This document shows positions 24,401-32,216 of a DNA stretch of 64,000 bases, piece after piece. A program made the position numbers and the translations under genes. The notes under the pieces were generated by a model, which searched no databases, was not told the origin of the DNA, and was given only the letters and a program-made list of their open reading frames with translations. This DNA is from Trichostrongylus colubriformis (taxonomy: Eukaryota; Nematoda; Chromadorea; Rhabditida; Trichostrongylidae), in the NCBI GenBank assembly GCA_963978905.1, contig OZ022260.1:44661551-44725550 (forward strand), given 5' to 3'. The first letter of the stretch is position 1; every line of letters begins with the position of its first letter.

Positions 24401-24586
24401 CCATGTAATCTCTAAGTTCTCGTCATCCCGTAATTATTTCAGGTAATTCAATTGTTTGAAAAGCGGAAAGGCATATAGTGGCTGCAATGTAACAGCTGAG
24501 ACATAGAAAGCCATGTATAAGACATAACTGACCATTCCATAAATCGTGCTGGTGAACTCTCCATCCTTTATAGGTGCGAAAGACAT
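3402..24586 (-). CDS. dyf-1: intraflagellar transport protein IFT70/TTC30 (DYF-1), complete, 21 exons
   Basis: TPR protein of the IFT-B complex; in C. elegans DYF-1 is required for OSM-3-driven transport and ciliary middle/distal segments. Exons, 5' to 3': 24586-24533, 21568-21503, 21444-21397, 20870-20736, 19612-19460, 18257-18195, 18101-17993, 16045-15917, 15791-15702, 15029-14917, 14765-14700, 14644-14519, 12612-12542, 12488-12411, 12352-12283, 12183-12121, 11674-11603, 10629-10507, 8497-8386, 3770-3693, 3532-3402. All junctions keep phase and sum to 649 codons plus stop; the worm protein is about 656 residues. Family landmarks: start MSFAPIKDGEFTSTIYGM, LTDMPPRSEEELDPVTLHN (exon 9), NPFPPETFANLLLLYCKYE (exon 10), LGTDTWYYAKRC (exon 19), NTVTYEARLLK near the end. 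Two introns start with GC (20735, 12282) and exon 18 has a weak TTAAG acceptor. An X-box precedes the ATG. Introns range from 53 to 4615 bp, and the long ones hold transposons. Confidence 0.95.
3815..4050. mobile_element. GC-rich TIR MITE, family A subtype 1
   Basis: About 236 bp with inverted ends GGTGAGGCTACTATCTCCGG and its counterpart ending AGCCTCACC. The core (GGAAAATCGC, GGCCGCCCGCGGCG, GGCAGAGCATGGCAGCC, CCACGCTCTGCCGGG, GCGAAGCGATTTTCC) is shared with copies at 17339, 46060 and 47384. It sits in dyf-1 intron 19, 45 bp upstream of exon 20. Open frames on both strands reflect GC richness, not genes. Confidence 0.85.
4051..5067. other. dyf-1 intron 19 sequence, no feature
   Basis: Intronic, AT-rich, with no element ends or coding similarity that I recognise. 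Confidence 0.4.
5070..5951 (-). mobile_element. degenerate mariner element
   Basis: Ends GTGTATGCAGAAT and ATTCTGCATACAC form inverted repeats of about 20 bp with a few mismatches. The minus strand carries decayed mariner transposase: LLQDNAKLHNSQ (second catalytic Asp region), HPPYSPDLSPTDHHFSEFLM (third Asp region) and PEFYHRGIFSLPDRW at the C terminus. Several frameshifts and stops separate these blocks. It lies in the largest dyf-1 intron. Confidence 0.8.
5952..7146. other. dyf-1 intron 19 sequence, no feature
   Basis: No gene, RNA or bounded repeat recognised in this 1.2 kb of intron. Confidence 0.4.
7149..8078 (-). mobile_element. Tc1-like element, internally deleted and frameshifted
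   Basis: 930 bp flanked by TA, with inverted ends CAGGGTGGGGCAAAATTACG. The minus strand holds pieces of a Tc1/IS630 transposase: RPGRGRPNS (near 7755), a KVNGNNYLDILKNEDLLWAQ segment, YQQGSAPAHEAKIVQERC (decayed QQDGAPAH Asp block; Asp is replaced by Gly), and LKKAWDELDEYYLHAAVNAF with PERLRTCVE at the C terminus. Loss of a catalytic Asp and a frame break near 7430 make it inactive. Confidence 0.85.
8498..9121. other. dyf-1 intron 18, no feature in this part
   Basis: Intronic sequence between exon 19 and the first MITE of intron 18; nothing recognised. Confidence 0.35.
9122..9372. mobile_element. TIR MITE, family F, copy 1
   Basis: About 251 bp with inverted ends CGGGTGTGCACCATTATGTC and the counterpart finishing GTACACACCCCG. 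Shares its interior (GAGCGGCGTGCGA, TAGTTGGGTC, GACTTGTAATCGC, TAGCTCGTCCGCA) with a second copy at 53634. No transposase is encoded. Confidence 0.8.
9529..9892. mobile_element. TIR MITE, family G, copy 1
   Basis: Ends AAGACACCAG and GGTGCCTTTAA are inverted relative to one another and match, in the opposite orientation, the element at 47762-48174. Shared interior blocks include ggcctctacccctcatggtgcc-type ends and the aaaaccgcgcttcttcaatgcgattttcg-like segment. About 364 bp, no coding capacity. Confidence 0.7.
10029..10302. mobile_element. palindromic TIR MITE, family B, copy 1
   Basis: Inverted ends GGTGGGGGTCGATAGGTCGA and its counterpart ending TCGACTCTCACTC. The inner part is also palindromic: GGTACCGTAAGGGACCTTT pairs with AAGGTCCCTCACGGTACC and GAATTCCGCTCAAGAC with GTCTTGAGTGGAATTC. 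The RNA or single strand would fold into one long hairpin. The second copy is at 18637. Confidence 0.85.
10985..11225. repeat. dispersed repeat shared with 37430-37530
   Basis: The segment around 11130-11220 (tgtacatcggctggctaccg ... gaatggaactagaatgtgcg) recurs in reverse orientation at about 37430-37530. No end structure is visible, so the class is unknown. It lies in dyf-1 intron 17. Confidence 0.6.
12613..14518. other. dyf-1 intron 12, mostly unannotated
   Basis: Around 13400-13525 it holds a broken half of family B (TACCACCCACTGTGTTCTAAG ... GCGAAGCGAAAATGCGACC resembles the family B end). A 12-base G run sits at about 14031. Open frames of up to 156 codons lie on the minus strand near 12438-12908, but they overlap genuine dyf-1 exons 13 and 14 in another frame and are not genes. 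Confidence 0.5.
16077..16990 (-). mobile_element. Tc1-like element with inverted duplication of its 3' end
   Basis: Outer ends TACAGGGTGGTTCCTAATTA and TAATTATGAGCCACCCTGTA. The minus strand from about 16760 to 16178 carries transposase remnants: CIFQQDWAPAHSARS (Asp block), SPDLNAMDFAVWGHLQQKV and LNALKASLQKAWDDIDVTFL. From about 16765 the same C-terminal block (KAWDDIDVTFLRPTVMS) is encoded on the plus strand. The right end is therefore a second, inverted copy of the 3' end. A segment at 16605-16755 matches the window end at 63830-64000. It sits in dyf-1 intron 7. Confidence 0.85.
17339..17559. mobile_element. GC-rich TIR MITE, family A subtype 2
   Basis: Ends GGGCGTGTGCAGATATGACG and CGTCATATCTGCACACACCC are inverted. 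The core matches copies at 3815, 46060 and 47384 (GGCCACGCGATTTTCC, CCCATGCCCTGCCACTGGCA, GCCCGGCAGGGCGTGGCTGC). It lies in dyf-1 intron 7. Confidence 0.85.
18637..18908. mobile_element. palindromic TIR MITE, family B, copy 2
   Basis: Ends GGGTGGGGGCCGATAGGTCG and CGACCTATCGACCCTCACCT are inverted, and the interior repeats the hairpin layout of the copy at 10029 (GGAATTCCGCTCAAGACGC, CCCTTACGGTACCAGC). In dyf-1 intron 5. Confidence 0.85.
18909..19459. other. dyf-1 intron 5 remainder; long antisense-free frame judged non-coding
   Basis: A 166-codon minus-strand frame (18935-19435) exists but has low-complexity serine/glycine stretches, no family resemblance, and lies wholly inside an intron of dyf-1 on the same strand. 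I do not annotate it as a gene. Confidence 0.4.
21791..22120 (+). pseudogene. GIY-YIG-like endonuclease remnant, probably from a retroelement
   Basis: An open frame of 109 codons contains CRRSGQKYVGEAERYLLKRF followed by EEH. This fits the C-x2-C-x3-YVGET-R-L-x2-R-x2-EH pattern of GIY-YIG endonucleases carried by Penelope-like retroelements. The usual first Cys pair is partly lost and no reverse transcriptase lies upstream. It is in dyf-1 intron 1, opposite to the gene. Assignment to Penelope-like elements is inference. Confidence 0.5.
22311..22811. mobile_element. Tc1-derived TIR element, family D, copy 1
   Basis: About 500 bp with TA at each edge and inverted ends TACAGTAGCGCTCAAAAGTC / GACTCTTGAGCGCTACTGTA. 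The minus strand retains a Tc1-type transposase C terminus, MPSRCAAVIKSRGLSTKY then stop, at about 22555-22610, so this is a deletion derivative of a Tc1-like transposon. Related copies: 31968 (truncated) and 40632 (enlarged). Confidence 0.85.
23687..24020. mobile_element. MITE-like element with TTCGCGATAATC ends
   Basis: Ends GGCCCACTTCGCGATAATCA and TTATCGCGAAATGTGCCTTT are inverted. The interior has a hairpin CGCCACGGTGCGCTACCGTGGCG at about 23778. The same end recurs at about 28066-28116 and, as a short piece, at about 61285. Confidence 0.6.
24021..24310. repeat. dispersed repeat, copy 1
   Basis: About 270 bp (AGTAAGATGTTGAGCTATCG ... GGAGTGATTTTGACAAATCG) recurs in reverse orientation at 27800-28065, next to the same terminal motif. 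This suggests one larger mobile unit of roughly 350 bp or more. Class unknown. Confidence 0.65.
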
Positions 24587-24672
24587 ATTCAAGGTTCGAA
24601 CTTCACCAGGGAATAGGCAAAGCGCGGAGACAGGAAAGTGATGCCTGACCCTTAGCGACGTACTCACTCCCT

Positions 24673-24686
24673 GTTGTCATGGCAAT
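24673..24686 (-). promoter_or_regulatory. X-box (DAF-19/RFX site) of dyf-1
   Basis: On the minus strand this reads ATTGCCATGACAAC, matching all 14 positions of the nematode X-box RYYNYYWWRRNRAC. It lies 87-100 bp upstream of the dyf-1 ATG, the usual distance for DAF-19 targets in ciliated neurons. Site and gene agree, so regulation by an RFX factor is a strong inference. Confidence 0.85.
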
Positions 24687-24910
24687 AAGAAACACACACG
24701 GGTGTGTAATCGCAAACCCGTTCGAATGATTGTAAGTAGTAATCGTTTTGAACCTTGGATAACATTCATCTCAAATGAACTAGCTTTGCACAGTTGAAAA
24801 GCGCTGATACGTGACTCTCCTCACTAATGTGACACATGCCAAGTGTGATTGTAAACGATACGAGCCCTTGTTACTTTATTCAGAACGTCCAGGTTGTACA
24901 TAGCATATTA

Positions 24911-25329
24911 TTAGGTTGATCGAAAAGTTTTGATAGGGTTGAGATTTTTTCTGTTTTATTTTATAACTCAGCAAACAATGCACGCTAATCAACAATTCAA
25001 TAACCATCGTTAGTTATAACATTGTCCCACCCAACAGTAGGTCAGCGATTCCCTTTTCCCAGAACTAGGAAGATTGGGAGTCAAAGAAGTCGCCGACCAC
25101 TTGTTCAAGGTGGTCGTAGTTGACGAATTATTTTTTTAGGAAAGCCTTGAGGGGCCGGAACAAGTGGTAATCCGAGGGGGCAATATCAGGTGAATAGGGT
25201 GGATGTGGAACAGTTTCCCAACCTAGCTCTTTCAATTCTGTACGGGTCTTTCGCATAGATAAGGAGACCTGTGCAAAGTTGGAGGAGCTAGGTTGGAACA
25301 CGGCAAAGGAAGTCTCGATGCGTTGATTA
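24911..25329 (-). mobile_element. mariner transposase 3' fragment, interrupted by another element
   Basis: Starts with a mariner-like end TTAGGTTGATCGAAAAGTTT. The minus strand reads ELGWETVPHPPYSPDIAPSD then YHLFRPLKAFLKK, stop, FVNYDHLEQVVGDFFDSQS, stop, FWEKGIADLL: the third catalytic Asp region and C terminus of a mariner transposase with two stop codons. The fragment ends where family E (25330-26081) inserted. It lies 325 bp upstream of the dyf-1 ATG. Confidence 0.8.
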
Positions 25330-26081
25330 TACAGGGGGTGCCAAAAAAAAAAAGTAATTTTGTCTCCTCCACTTTCGACCCCATTTAGCCAAACTACAGT
25401 AAATTCTATTGAGGTATTCTCGTCCCCAGAATCAAGAGCAGACCTAACTCTATCACTATACTCCGTGGCAGCCTCCTACACGAGCAGGAACGGGAGCAAG
25501 GAAAGACTGAACAAGATGTATCACCTCAACTGGGCAAAATCCGAATTTTCTTCGCCCTCTTTCACAACCTTGATGACGTCCGTTCAATCTGGGTACCTAA
25601 GGGGATTCATACCGGATGGTGTTCTTTAACACTGCGTTTTTCCCGGGTTCCTAGCGCCCTTCGTTTCCAAGAGCCAAAACGTTCCCCTACCACTGAAACC
25701 CCTCCGGAGGCGGATTTGAGGCATGAAAATGATACTTTGGATCATAGCAGCCTTGTCCAAGCAGCAGGGGCTCTGTGACTTCCAAGAACCAAAGGGCCAA
25801 CCCTCAGGAAGCTTTCCACAAAAGACCTACCACGGAGCTTGACTCCACTGTTTTTAGCGAATTTTTAAATATAGGTACTCCGAAGCCCGACTGCGCCGAA
25901 TGAAACCTCCATATTTTTATGAACATGAACGTGAGGAGCCACAGCTTGTTCCTACTTTTAGAGGAACATTACGGGAATGTTTTGCCCCAATACCTTTATC
26001 TCTTTCGTTTCCCTACGTTTTGTAAAATTGGCAGATGTCAGCCGTGGGCAAAATTACTTTTTTTTTTTGGCACCCCCTGTA
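25330..26081. mobile_element. TIR element family E, copy 1
   Basis: 752 bp with ends TACAGGGGGTGCCAAAAAAA and its inverse, flanked by TA. Closely similar over its whole length to 38162-38905, and in part to 50383-50803. No transposase motif is recognised in any copy. Because it splits a mariner fragment, it is the younger of the two insertions. Confidence 0.85.
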
Positions 26082-26310
26082 TATCACAGAGGAAGTGTGC
26101 CATCAGTCAGAAAGTTCACTCGGACGCGACGGTTCGAGCCATGCGCGCCTTACTGAATGAGTCCTGAAGCGATGGTGGGGCCCTACTCATTCTGAGTGTA
26201 ACTGCTTCACGGCTCAGCCAAACGGCGCTCGTAGCTCGCACCATCACATCGCCCGCAAAACGTGGCCACGCGTATTTTTCGTCTTACTTTTCTGAGGTTA
26301 CTGTTCCCAT

Positions 26311-26944
26311 TCAGAAGTAAATGACTGTATCTGGATTTGCTATGATCAGATCGGTCGCTATCTTTCCAAACAGATGGTCGCTGAATATACGATAAGAATA
26401 GACGACAATTCTAATTGGTTCGCAGGATCTAGGCTTACTTGATGGTCGTGGCATGGGAGCGCTAGCTGTGTCAGTGGGGTATGATTCAAAGAGAATCAGA
26501 AACGTGGAGGATCTATGGGTATAAGGAAGGTCGTAAATTGTTGATGAAGCTTCTCGGCACGACTAGAATAGTATATTTATTCACAGAACAATACGTTCTA
26601 GAAGTACAAGATGAGACGATGAGCCAATAGCCTCGATCCTATTCGTATTCACTTTCTTCCAAACCTGTAACTATAGCATATAAGTTCATATCACTAAATA
26701 TCATATCAATGAATACCATATCAATAAATTGAACGCCTGTATAATCCTGATCAATAAAAAAGTATAAAGTAGGTGTAGTAGGTGTTTTCAGAATCAGGTT
26801 CAATCTTCATTCTTTGAATTGCACTTTCCAGAGATAATGTGAACGTACCTTGGCTTCTGGATTCCGTCAATAGATCGCATCATTGACGAGATATCTTCGA
26901 ATCCCTCCAGTGGAGATCGCCTGTTCTTCACCGGCAGCATCCTT
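26311..26944 (-). CDS. predicted 53-residue protein with a DPY-30/RIIa-like helix, two exons
   Basis: Coding exons 26940-26849 and 26380-26311 join in phase (CCA AG / C GAC) to 53 codons plus stop. Exon 1 begins MLPVKNRRSPLEGFEDISSM and ends IDGIQKP before a GTACGT donor. Exon 2 follows a TATATTCAG acceptor and encodes DHLFGKIATDLIIANPDTVI, then YF and stop. The pattern LFxxIAxxLIxxxPDxxIxF resembles the dimerisation helix of DPY-30/RIIa proteins, which scaffold ciliary, AKAP and methyltransferase complexes. An AG acceptor four bases before the ATG suits spliced-leader trans-splicing. It lies upstream of dyf-1 on the same strand, 1.7 kb from its ATG. I do not recognise an orthologue; further exons are possible. 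Confidence 0.55.
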
Positions 26945-26946
26945 CT
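26945..26946 (-). promoter_or_regulatory. candidate trans-splice acceptor
   Basis: Minus strand TTAATACCTCAG directly before AAGG-ATG of the 53-residue gene. Very short leaders between AG and ATG are typical of SL-trans-spliced nematode messages. Confidence 0.4.
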
Positions 26947-27189
26947 GAGGTATTAAAACTTCAATCATTTTATGAATCGATCTGTTTTACTTCCTAGATG
27001 CTGCTTTTCTTAATGGTTCGCCGTGTCACAAGTGTGTCCTAAAAAAGCCCCCCCCCCTGAGGTTAATGAGGAAATGAGAGTTAGGAAGGCACGTTCGCAG
27101 TAAAGAAACGTTGAAGCTCGCAAGAAATGACCTAGAAACTCACTTTGGGAAAGCGTGCCTAGGGGTCTTTACGTGATCTCGGTGAAATA

Positions 27190-27689
27190 TACAGTAGCGG
27201 TCAAAAATATATGCGGTTTTGGATTCTAACCATAACTTTGGTCGAAGTTTACGTTTCTTATTTAATTTTTTTTTGTTTTTTGAAGGTAACTGGTACTCAG
27301 TGAAGCAAAGTAGGGTGTAGTGTTTAGATTGGAAAATTTATTTAACTAAAAACTCTAAAAATAGCCAAACCTTTCCAAAAATTCAATTGGCCATAAAAAG
27401 CTTATAACTCATCGAAACGGGCAGGTGGGCAGAAAATATTACGGAATGAGGCTGGGACTTTGTTGCACGCTATTTCAAATCCTAACACTGAGGCACGGAG
27501 TTGACCATTTTCAGTGGTTTCAGTTAAATAATTTTTTCAACCTTCACACCGCATCCTACTTGGCTGAGATACTTTATTTCATTGAGTAACAGTTGCCTTC
27601 AAAACACAAAAAATTGAGCGAGATATGCAAACACCGAACAAAGTTATGGTCAAAATCCCAAACCGCATATATTTTTGACCGCTACTGTA
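27190..27689. mobile_element. TIR MITE, TACAGTAGCGGTCAAAAATA ends
   Basis: 500 bp with perfect inverted ends of about 30 bp, followed by a less perfect extension (CATAACTTTGGTC / GAACAAAGTTATGG). TA flanks both ends. The terminal TACAGTAGCG is shared with family D, so a Tc1-type transposase probably mobilised it. No coding remnant recognised. Confidence 0.85.
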
Positions 27690-27799
27690 TGCTGCCTCGC
27701 ATTCACTGCATGAGTTGCTGCCAGGAGAAGGCAGGCTCACGGCTCGCTGATACAGTCCCGCGTCAACTACATCTGCCCTTCAGCGGCTAGTGGAAAGGC

Positions 27800-28116
27800 G
27801 AAAAGACGAAAGAGTGAAAACAAGGGTTTCTGAGATTTTTGATTTTTTGTCGGGTTTTTGAATGTTTCTCCATTCTTCTTCTATTGCTGCACTTCTGAAC
27901 ACCTCAATTTTCAAATCCCATAGTTATTCCGCGTCTTGTCAAAATCACTCCTGATGTTTTCCTCACAAATTCTACCTTTGGAAGGGACAAGCATGGTGCT
28001 GAGCTGGGTGTGACTGTCCTTTTCGATAGCTGAGCATCTTATTGTCCCCACCGTGCGAAGATGCGAACTAAAGGCACACTTCGCGATAATCAGATGGGTC
28101 GACTTACCTTCCATTC
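27800..28116. repeat. dispersed repeat, copy 2 (inverse of 24000-24310)
   Basis: Reverse complement of the repeat near 24021-24310, ending in GGCACACTTCGCGATAATCA then GATGGGTCGACTTACC. It abuts the family H element that starts at 28125. Confidence 0.65.
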
Positions 28117-28124
28117 TCTAGTTA

Positions 28125-28555
28125 TTAAAGGAATCGTCCACGGAAAATGAGTTTTTGTGTTACCCATATATTTATGTTGTATTTGCTTATTGTTGGCCTC
28201 ATGCAAAATTTCACGCGAAAAAATGTAAATCCGCTGAGATACACCACCACAAAATGCGGTCCCAGTGGGCGGGGCCTCCGTGTAAAAGCCTCGTCCCGTC
28301 TTCCGCCGCCGTTGGGAACGGAGAGTGGGACTGTTTACGTAACCTTTGTTCCTAGAATGCGTCTCCGACCACGGCGGACGCGGTACGAGGCTTTTACACG
28401 GAGGCCCCGCCCACTGGGACCGCACTTTGTGGTGCTGTATCTCAGCCAGATTCACATTTTTTCGCGTAAAATTTTGCATGAGGCCAACATTAGGCAAATA
28501 CAACATAAACATATGGGTAACACAAAAACTCATTTTCCGTGGACGATTCCTTTAA
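28125..28555. mobile_element. palindromic MITE family H, copy 1
   Basis: Ends TTAAAGGAATCGTCCACGGA and its inverse. The arms stay complementary for most of their length (GTGGGCGGGGCCTCCGTG pairs with CACGGAGGCCCCGCCCAC), so the whole 431 bp is a foldback. Near-identical open frames appear on both strands purely because of this symmetry. Related copies: 32799 and 52370. Confidence 0.9.
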
Positions 28556-28732
28556 ACGTTTAATTTCATTATTTCTTCACCACATAGCATTCTGGTTTCA
28601 TTTCCAGCCGAGCAGCTTATCGCCCCTAATGCCTTTGTCGAAAACTACAAGCGGAAGGAGGACATATGAGTCACAAGGCTACATTGAAAGCGTCACTATA
28701 GCCATTCTGGTTATGAGGGGTTTACCCTAATG

Positions 28733-29075
28733 TTAGGGCGCGGTCATACTTTACGTGTCTGCGTCAGTTGACGCCGATACCGGCGCAAATTGAAGCACAC
28801 ACGTAAAATGATTGCGCCGATTGGACGCCAGCACCGGCGTCTTACTGACGCAACCATTTGCTTGCCGCAGACAACAGCGTCAATCTGATAACGCGCACCG
28901 CTTGCAAAACGTCGACCCAACCACACTACAGTATGGTGATCGTGGCGAGTCCAGGAAGTCAATTTCGAATATGGCATAGGATGGCCGTTGTCTGCGGCAG
29001 GCAAATGATTGCGTCAGTTTGACGCCGGTGCCGCCGTCAACTGATGCAGATACGTAAAGTATGACCGCGGCCTTA
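28733..29075. mobile_element. palindromic MITE family I
   Basis: 343 bp with ends TTAGGGCGCGGTCATACTTT / AAAGTATGACCGCGGCCTTA and repeated internal blocks GCGTCAGTTGACGCCG and GCGTCAGTTTGACGCCGGTG. Outer TIRs exceed 40 bp with few mismatches. A related end (TTAGTATGACCGCGGCC) occurs near 48485. Confidence 0.85.
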
Positions 29076-31369
29076 GGATTCACCCAGCGCGGCGCACGAA
29101 TCTCGCGCGCGAGATGGCTGCCCTCTGTGGGAGTTGCGTCTAATTGCGTCAAAAGAGCGGTAACCGTATCCTACGTATCTTTTAGTCATCTGGCCGCTAA
29201 ATGGGTCTTCTTCCAAACTGTTTTCAAATTAATAGACAGGATTGAGTTCAATTCAGTTGAATGTGGATTTTTCAGTCCACCTCTAGTTGATGACAGCGTT
29301 TTGCATGCATTCTTCATTCCTTTCTCTATGCTCTGTATCGTCATTACGCATCATTTTGCTCGCCCGGACTCTAAGCAGTGTTCAAGGTGGTGGGACATGC
29401 ATTTTTACATATTCCACCACTATGAACGTTTTCTATAAAAATTAGATATTTATTATCTTATCGGTATTGATCGGAGGGAGCGTGAAAATGACGTGTTTGT
29501 TGAAATGCGAAATCTGCGTTGCATATCGATCGGGAGCATTGTGGAATTGCATCTTTATGAAAATGTGAAGTGGTAAAATGTGCGGAAAACGAATAGATAC
29601 GTAGTATCTACATATTCCCAGGCACCGCGTGATTGAGAGATTCAAAGAAATGGAAATTCTGCAATCCTGTATTTTCACAAATAGCTACAATTTTTCCTGG
29701 CTCCATGTTTACGGGTACCGGTAGATTCTTTCAAGGCGGTTTCATTTTTTGATGCCAGTCTTAGCCGACGACGAAGTTTAGAAGGAATTTTCTGCACATG
29801 CAAAACACACTCATTGGAATTCATCTATTTCAGTGCAAATGCAGAGGATCTTATATGGCAGAGTATTGCAATTGGAGAATCCTTCGCAATACAACGTTTT
29901 AGCAGCGGAAAAGTCAGCAGGGTCTGAGACTGGTCTTCAGTGAGAAATGCTTATGCTGAAAAAAATTGAAACAAATTGTAGTTGAACATCAGCCTGAAAA
30001 GGATCTATTCCTGAAGGCGACCCAACAATTTTTCGTGCGCTCGCAAAGGGTGAGAGATGCCTCCCAAGCACTTGATAGAGTGTGGATAACATCCCTCTCG
30101 AGTGCAAGATACTCTACACGATGAGCTCGTACCCGAAAAGCGACTGCGAATATGGGAGCAGATGTATCTGGATTAAACATCACTATTTCAACTTAGACGG
30201 CGTCCTCCGCTATTCCTGCCTAAGCTCTTGCCTCAGCCTCAGAAGGGGTCAGCCAGGGTCAAGGGTCGAGGTAAATTTTCAAAAAATTTGAACCCTCCAC
30301 GAAAGGCGCCTTCATACGATCTACCTCTTCCTTCAGGTTCCGCTATTTCTGTGGTTTCTACCCAGACAATGCATTTTGTCGAAAAAATTAAGAGCACACG
30401 GTCAAAAAAACTGAGGCCAAACTCCTCCCAAAATTAGAAAAATAAGAACCTAATAAAACTCAGTAATTATATTCCGTGTATTCCGAAACAAAAGCGTTTC
30501 AGAGGAGAAGATGTAAGAAGCAAACGAAATTCAATGCTCATATTCCGAAAAGAAGGAGTCGTCTCGGACCTTTGGTAATGCCCATCCTCTGTTGACAGAG
30601 GAAAAGGCTTAATAGTCATGCAGGTTACGCGGCAGGAAAAGAGGGTGAAAATACAAGGATAGAAAAAATAGAAACTAAATGGGAGCCATGTAATGCGTTC
30701 CACTGCGATCGCAGCCCCATATAAACGCTGCGTCGCTATTGTGGTAGCGACGCGGCGTTCATTTTGAGCGCGATATCTTCTCAATAGTAAATCTGGACAT
30801 TTTTCGAATACTTGGAACATTACTCAGACTCCATCTTTCGGTGTACTACAAACTGATTCCTGATAATTTCCCCAGACCAATTCACTGGTAACTTTCCCCT
30901 AATGTTTGCGTAGATCTCCATATGGAAATCCAGTCGAGGAAAATTTTGAAAATCAAACTCGACTTTATGAGAGCACATTTGTTGTGTGAGGTCTGCGAGG
31001 TTGCCGCACTACTCGAACCATACCATATCTTCAAAGAGAAAGTTGTTTCGAAGGGCCAGTCGAGGAAATTTTTTTCGTCAAAGTGGAGGGATTCCCCATG
31101 ATTATTCGAAAAAAAGTCCATTGTGTCTGTTGTGCCTCGAGTGCGCACCTTTTGCTCTCAGAAGAGCAACGAGAGGGTGATTAATCTCGGCTGGCTCGCT
31201 GCGGGATGCGCCATGCATGGGAATTTCAGTCACATTCTCAGTGAATATAAATGCTTTTCGGATGGAGTGCGGCAGCGGCCATTTCCTCTAGAGCCCTGCC
31301 AATTCAACACGGAATCAGACATTAGTTGCGTGCAGCGAGCAATTCTCGTGACAAGGTGACAAGTTGTTC
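29076..31369. other. intergenic, no supported feature
   Basis: Scattered short open frames only. A small plus-strand frame after a TTTCAG at 29835 could be an exon, but it lacks partners. Confidence 0.4.
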
Positions 31370-31667
31370 AATTCTGACGTACAAGTAATGAGACATTGTA
31401 TCGGGACCTCGCCTCATTTAAGATCCTTATTCCTGAATCTGATTCCGTTTCAGAAACAGGGAATGAATACAATTCTTGCAAAAGCGTGTTGTTTTCCCTA
31501 TTTGTGGGATTCGTTTGCATAACGGTAAAATAGACATACTTGGGGTAATCTCTTTCCGCAGCTTGTCGAACAGCTCCATATCCTCCGTAGTATTGAGGGT
31601 AGTCAAAGTTGAAGGCACCCACAACGATCAGCATGAGGAGGAAAGAGAGAAACGTCGTGACGTTCAT
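31370..31667 (-). CDS. candidate small secreted peptide precursor (weak)
   Basis: From the ATG at 31667 the minus-strand frame begins MNVTTFLSFLLMLIVVGAF, a good signal peptide with a hydrophobic core and likely cleavage after GAF or nearby. Then comes FDYPQYYGGYGAVRQ. The YGGYG motif recalls nematode neuropeptide-like and antimicrobial peptide precursors. Read without splicing, it is 99 residues. Alternatively a GTATGT donor at 31539 ends the exon after RDYP (phase 2) and the next exon is unknown. No dibasic processing pairs are seen, so a neuropeptide role is not established. Confidence 0.3.
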
Positions 31668-31967
31668 GTCTGTAATTGCCGATCGCGTTACGGTGGCTAC
31701 AATCAGCGTGTACATTTTCCAAAACCAGATGCACAATGTTCATTTTCTATCATGGTATGGGATAGGATGAGGGTCAGCGTTGAACTAAGTTGTCGGGCAA
31801 AAGGTGGCCTATCACACCTCAAGAGATGAAAGACTTTGCGATATTGCTAGTTCACTATTTTGCGATCTGGAAGCCTTGAAACTTTGTAATTTCGCACGCG
31901 ATTTCACGATGTGATTCTGTGATTATGCGACACCTAGGGATCGCGAAGTCCGACGTCAGCTTCAATA

Positions 31968-32216
31968 TACACTAGCGCTCAAAAGTATTCGGCCAAACAC
32001 TTTTTGTCATAACTTTTTTTCTACTTGAACAAATTTGACAAAATTTTAGTATGTGGTGCCTGAACCTATTGTCAACAATTTCTTCTACTTGAGTGCCGCT
32101 TGACACTTTTCATGGTTTTTGACAAGAATTTACTACAAGACCACCCCAAATAACGAAAAAGGTTTGGCCAAGAAAAACGGCTTTCTTTACAAAAACTAAA
32201 CGAGCAACTGCTTAAC
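31968..32216. mobile_element. Tc1-derived family D, truncated copy 2
   Basis: Left end TACACTAGCGCTCAAAAGTA and about 250 bp of the family D left half (acttgaacaaatttgacaaa, gtcaac, tttacaaaaac), then the match stops. There is no right end, so it cannot move. Confidence 0.75.
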
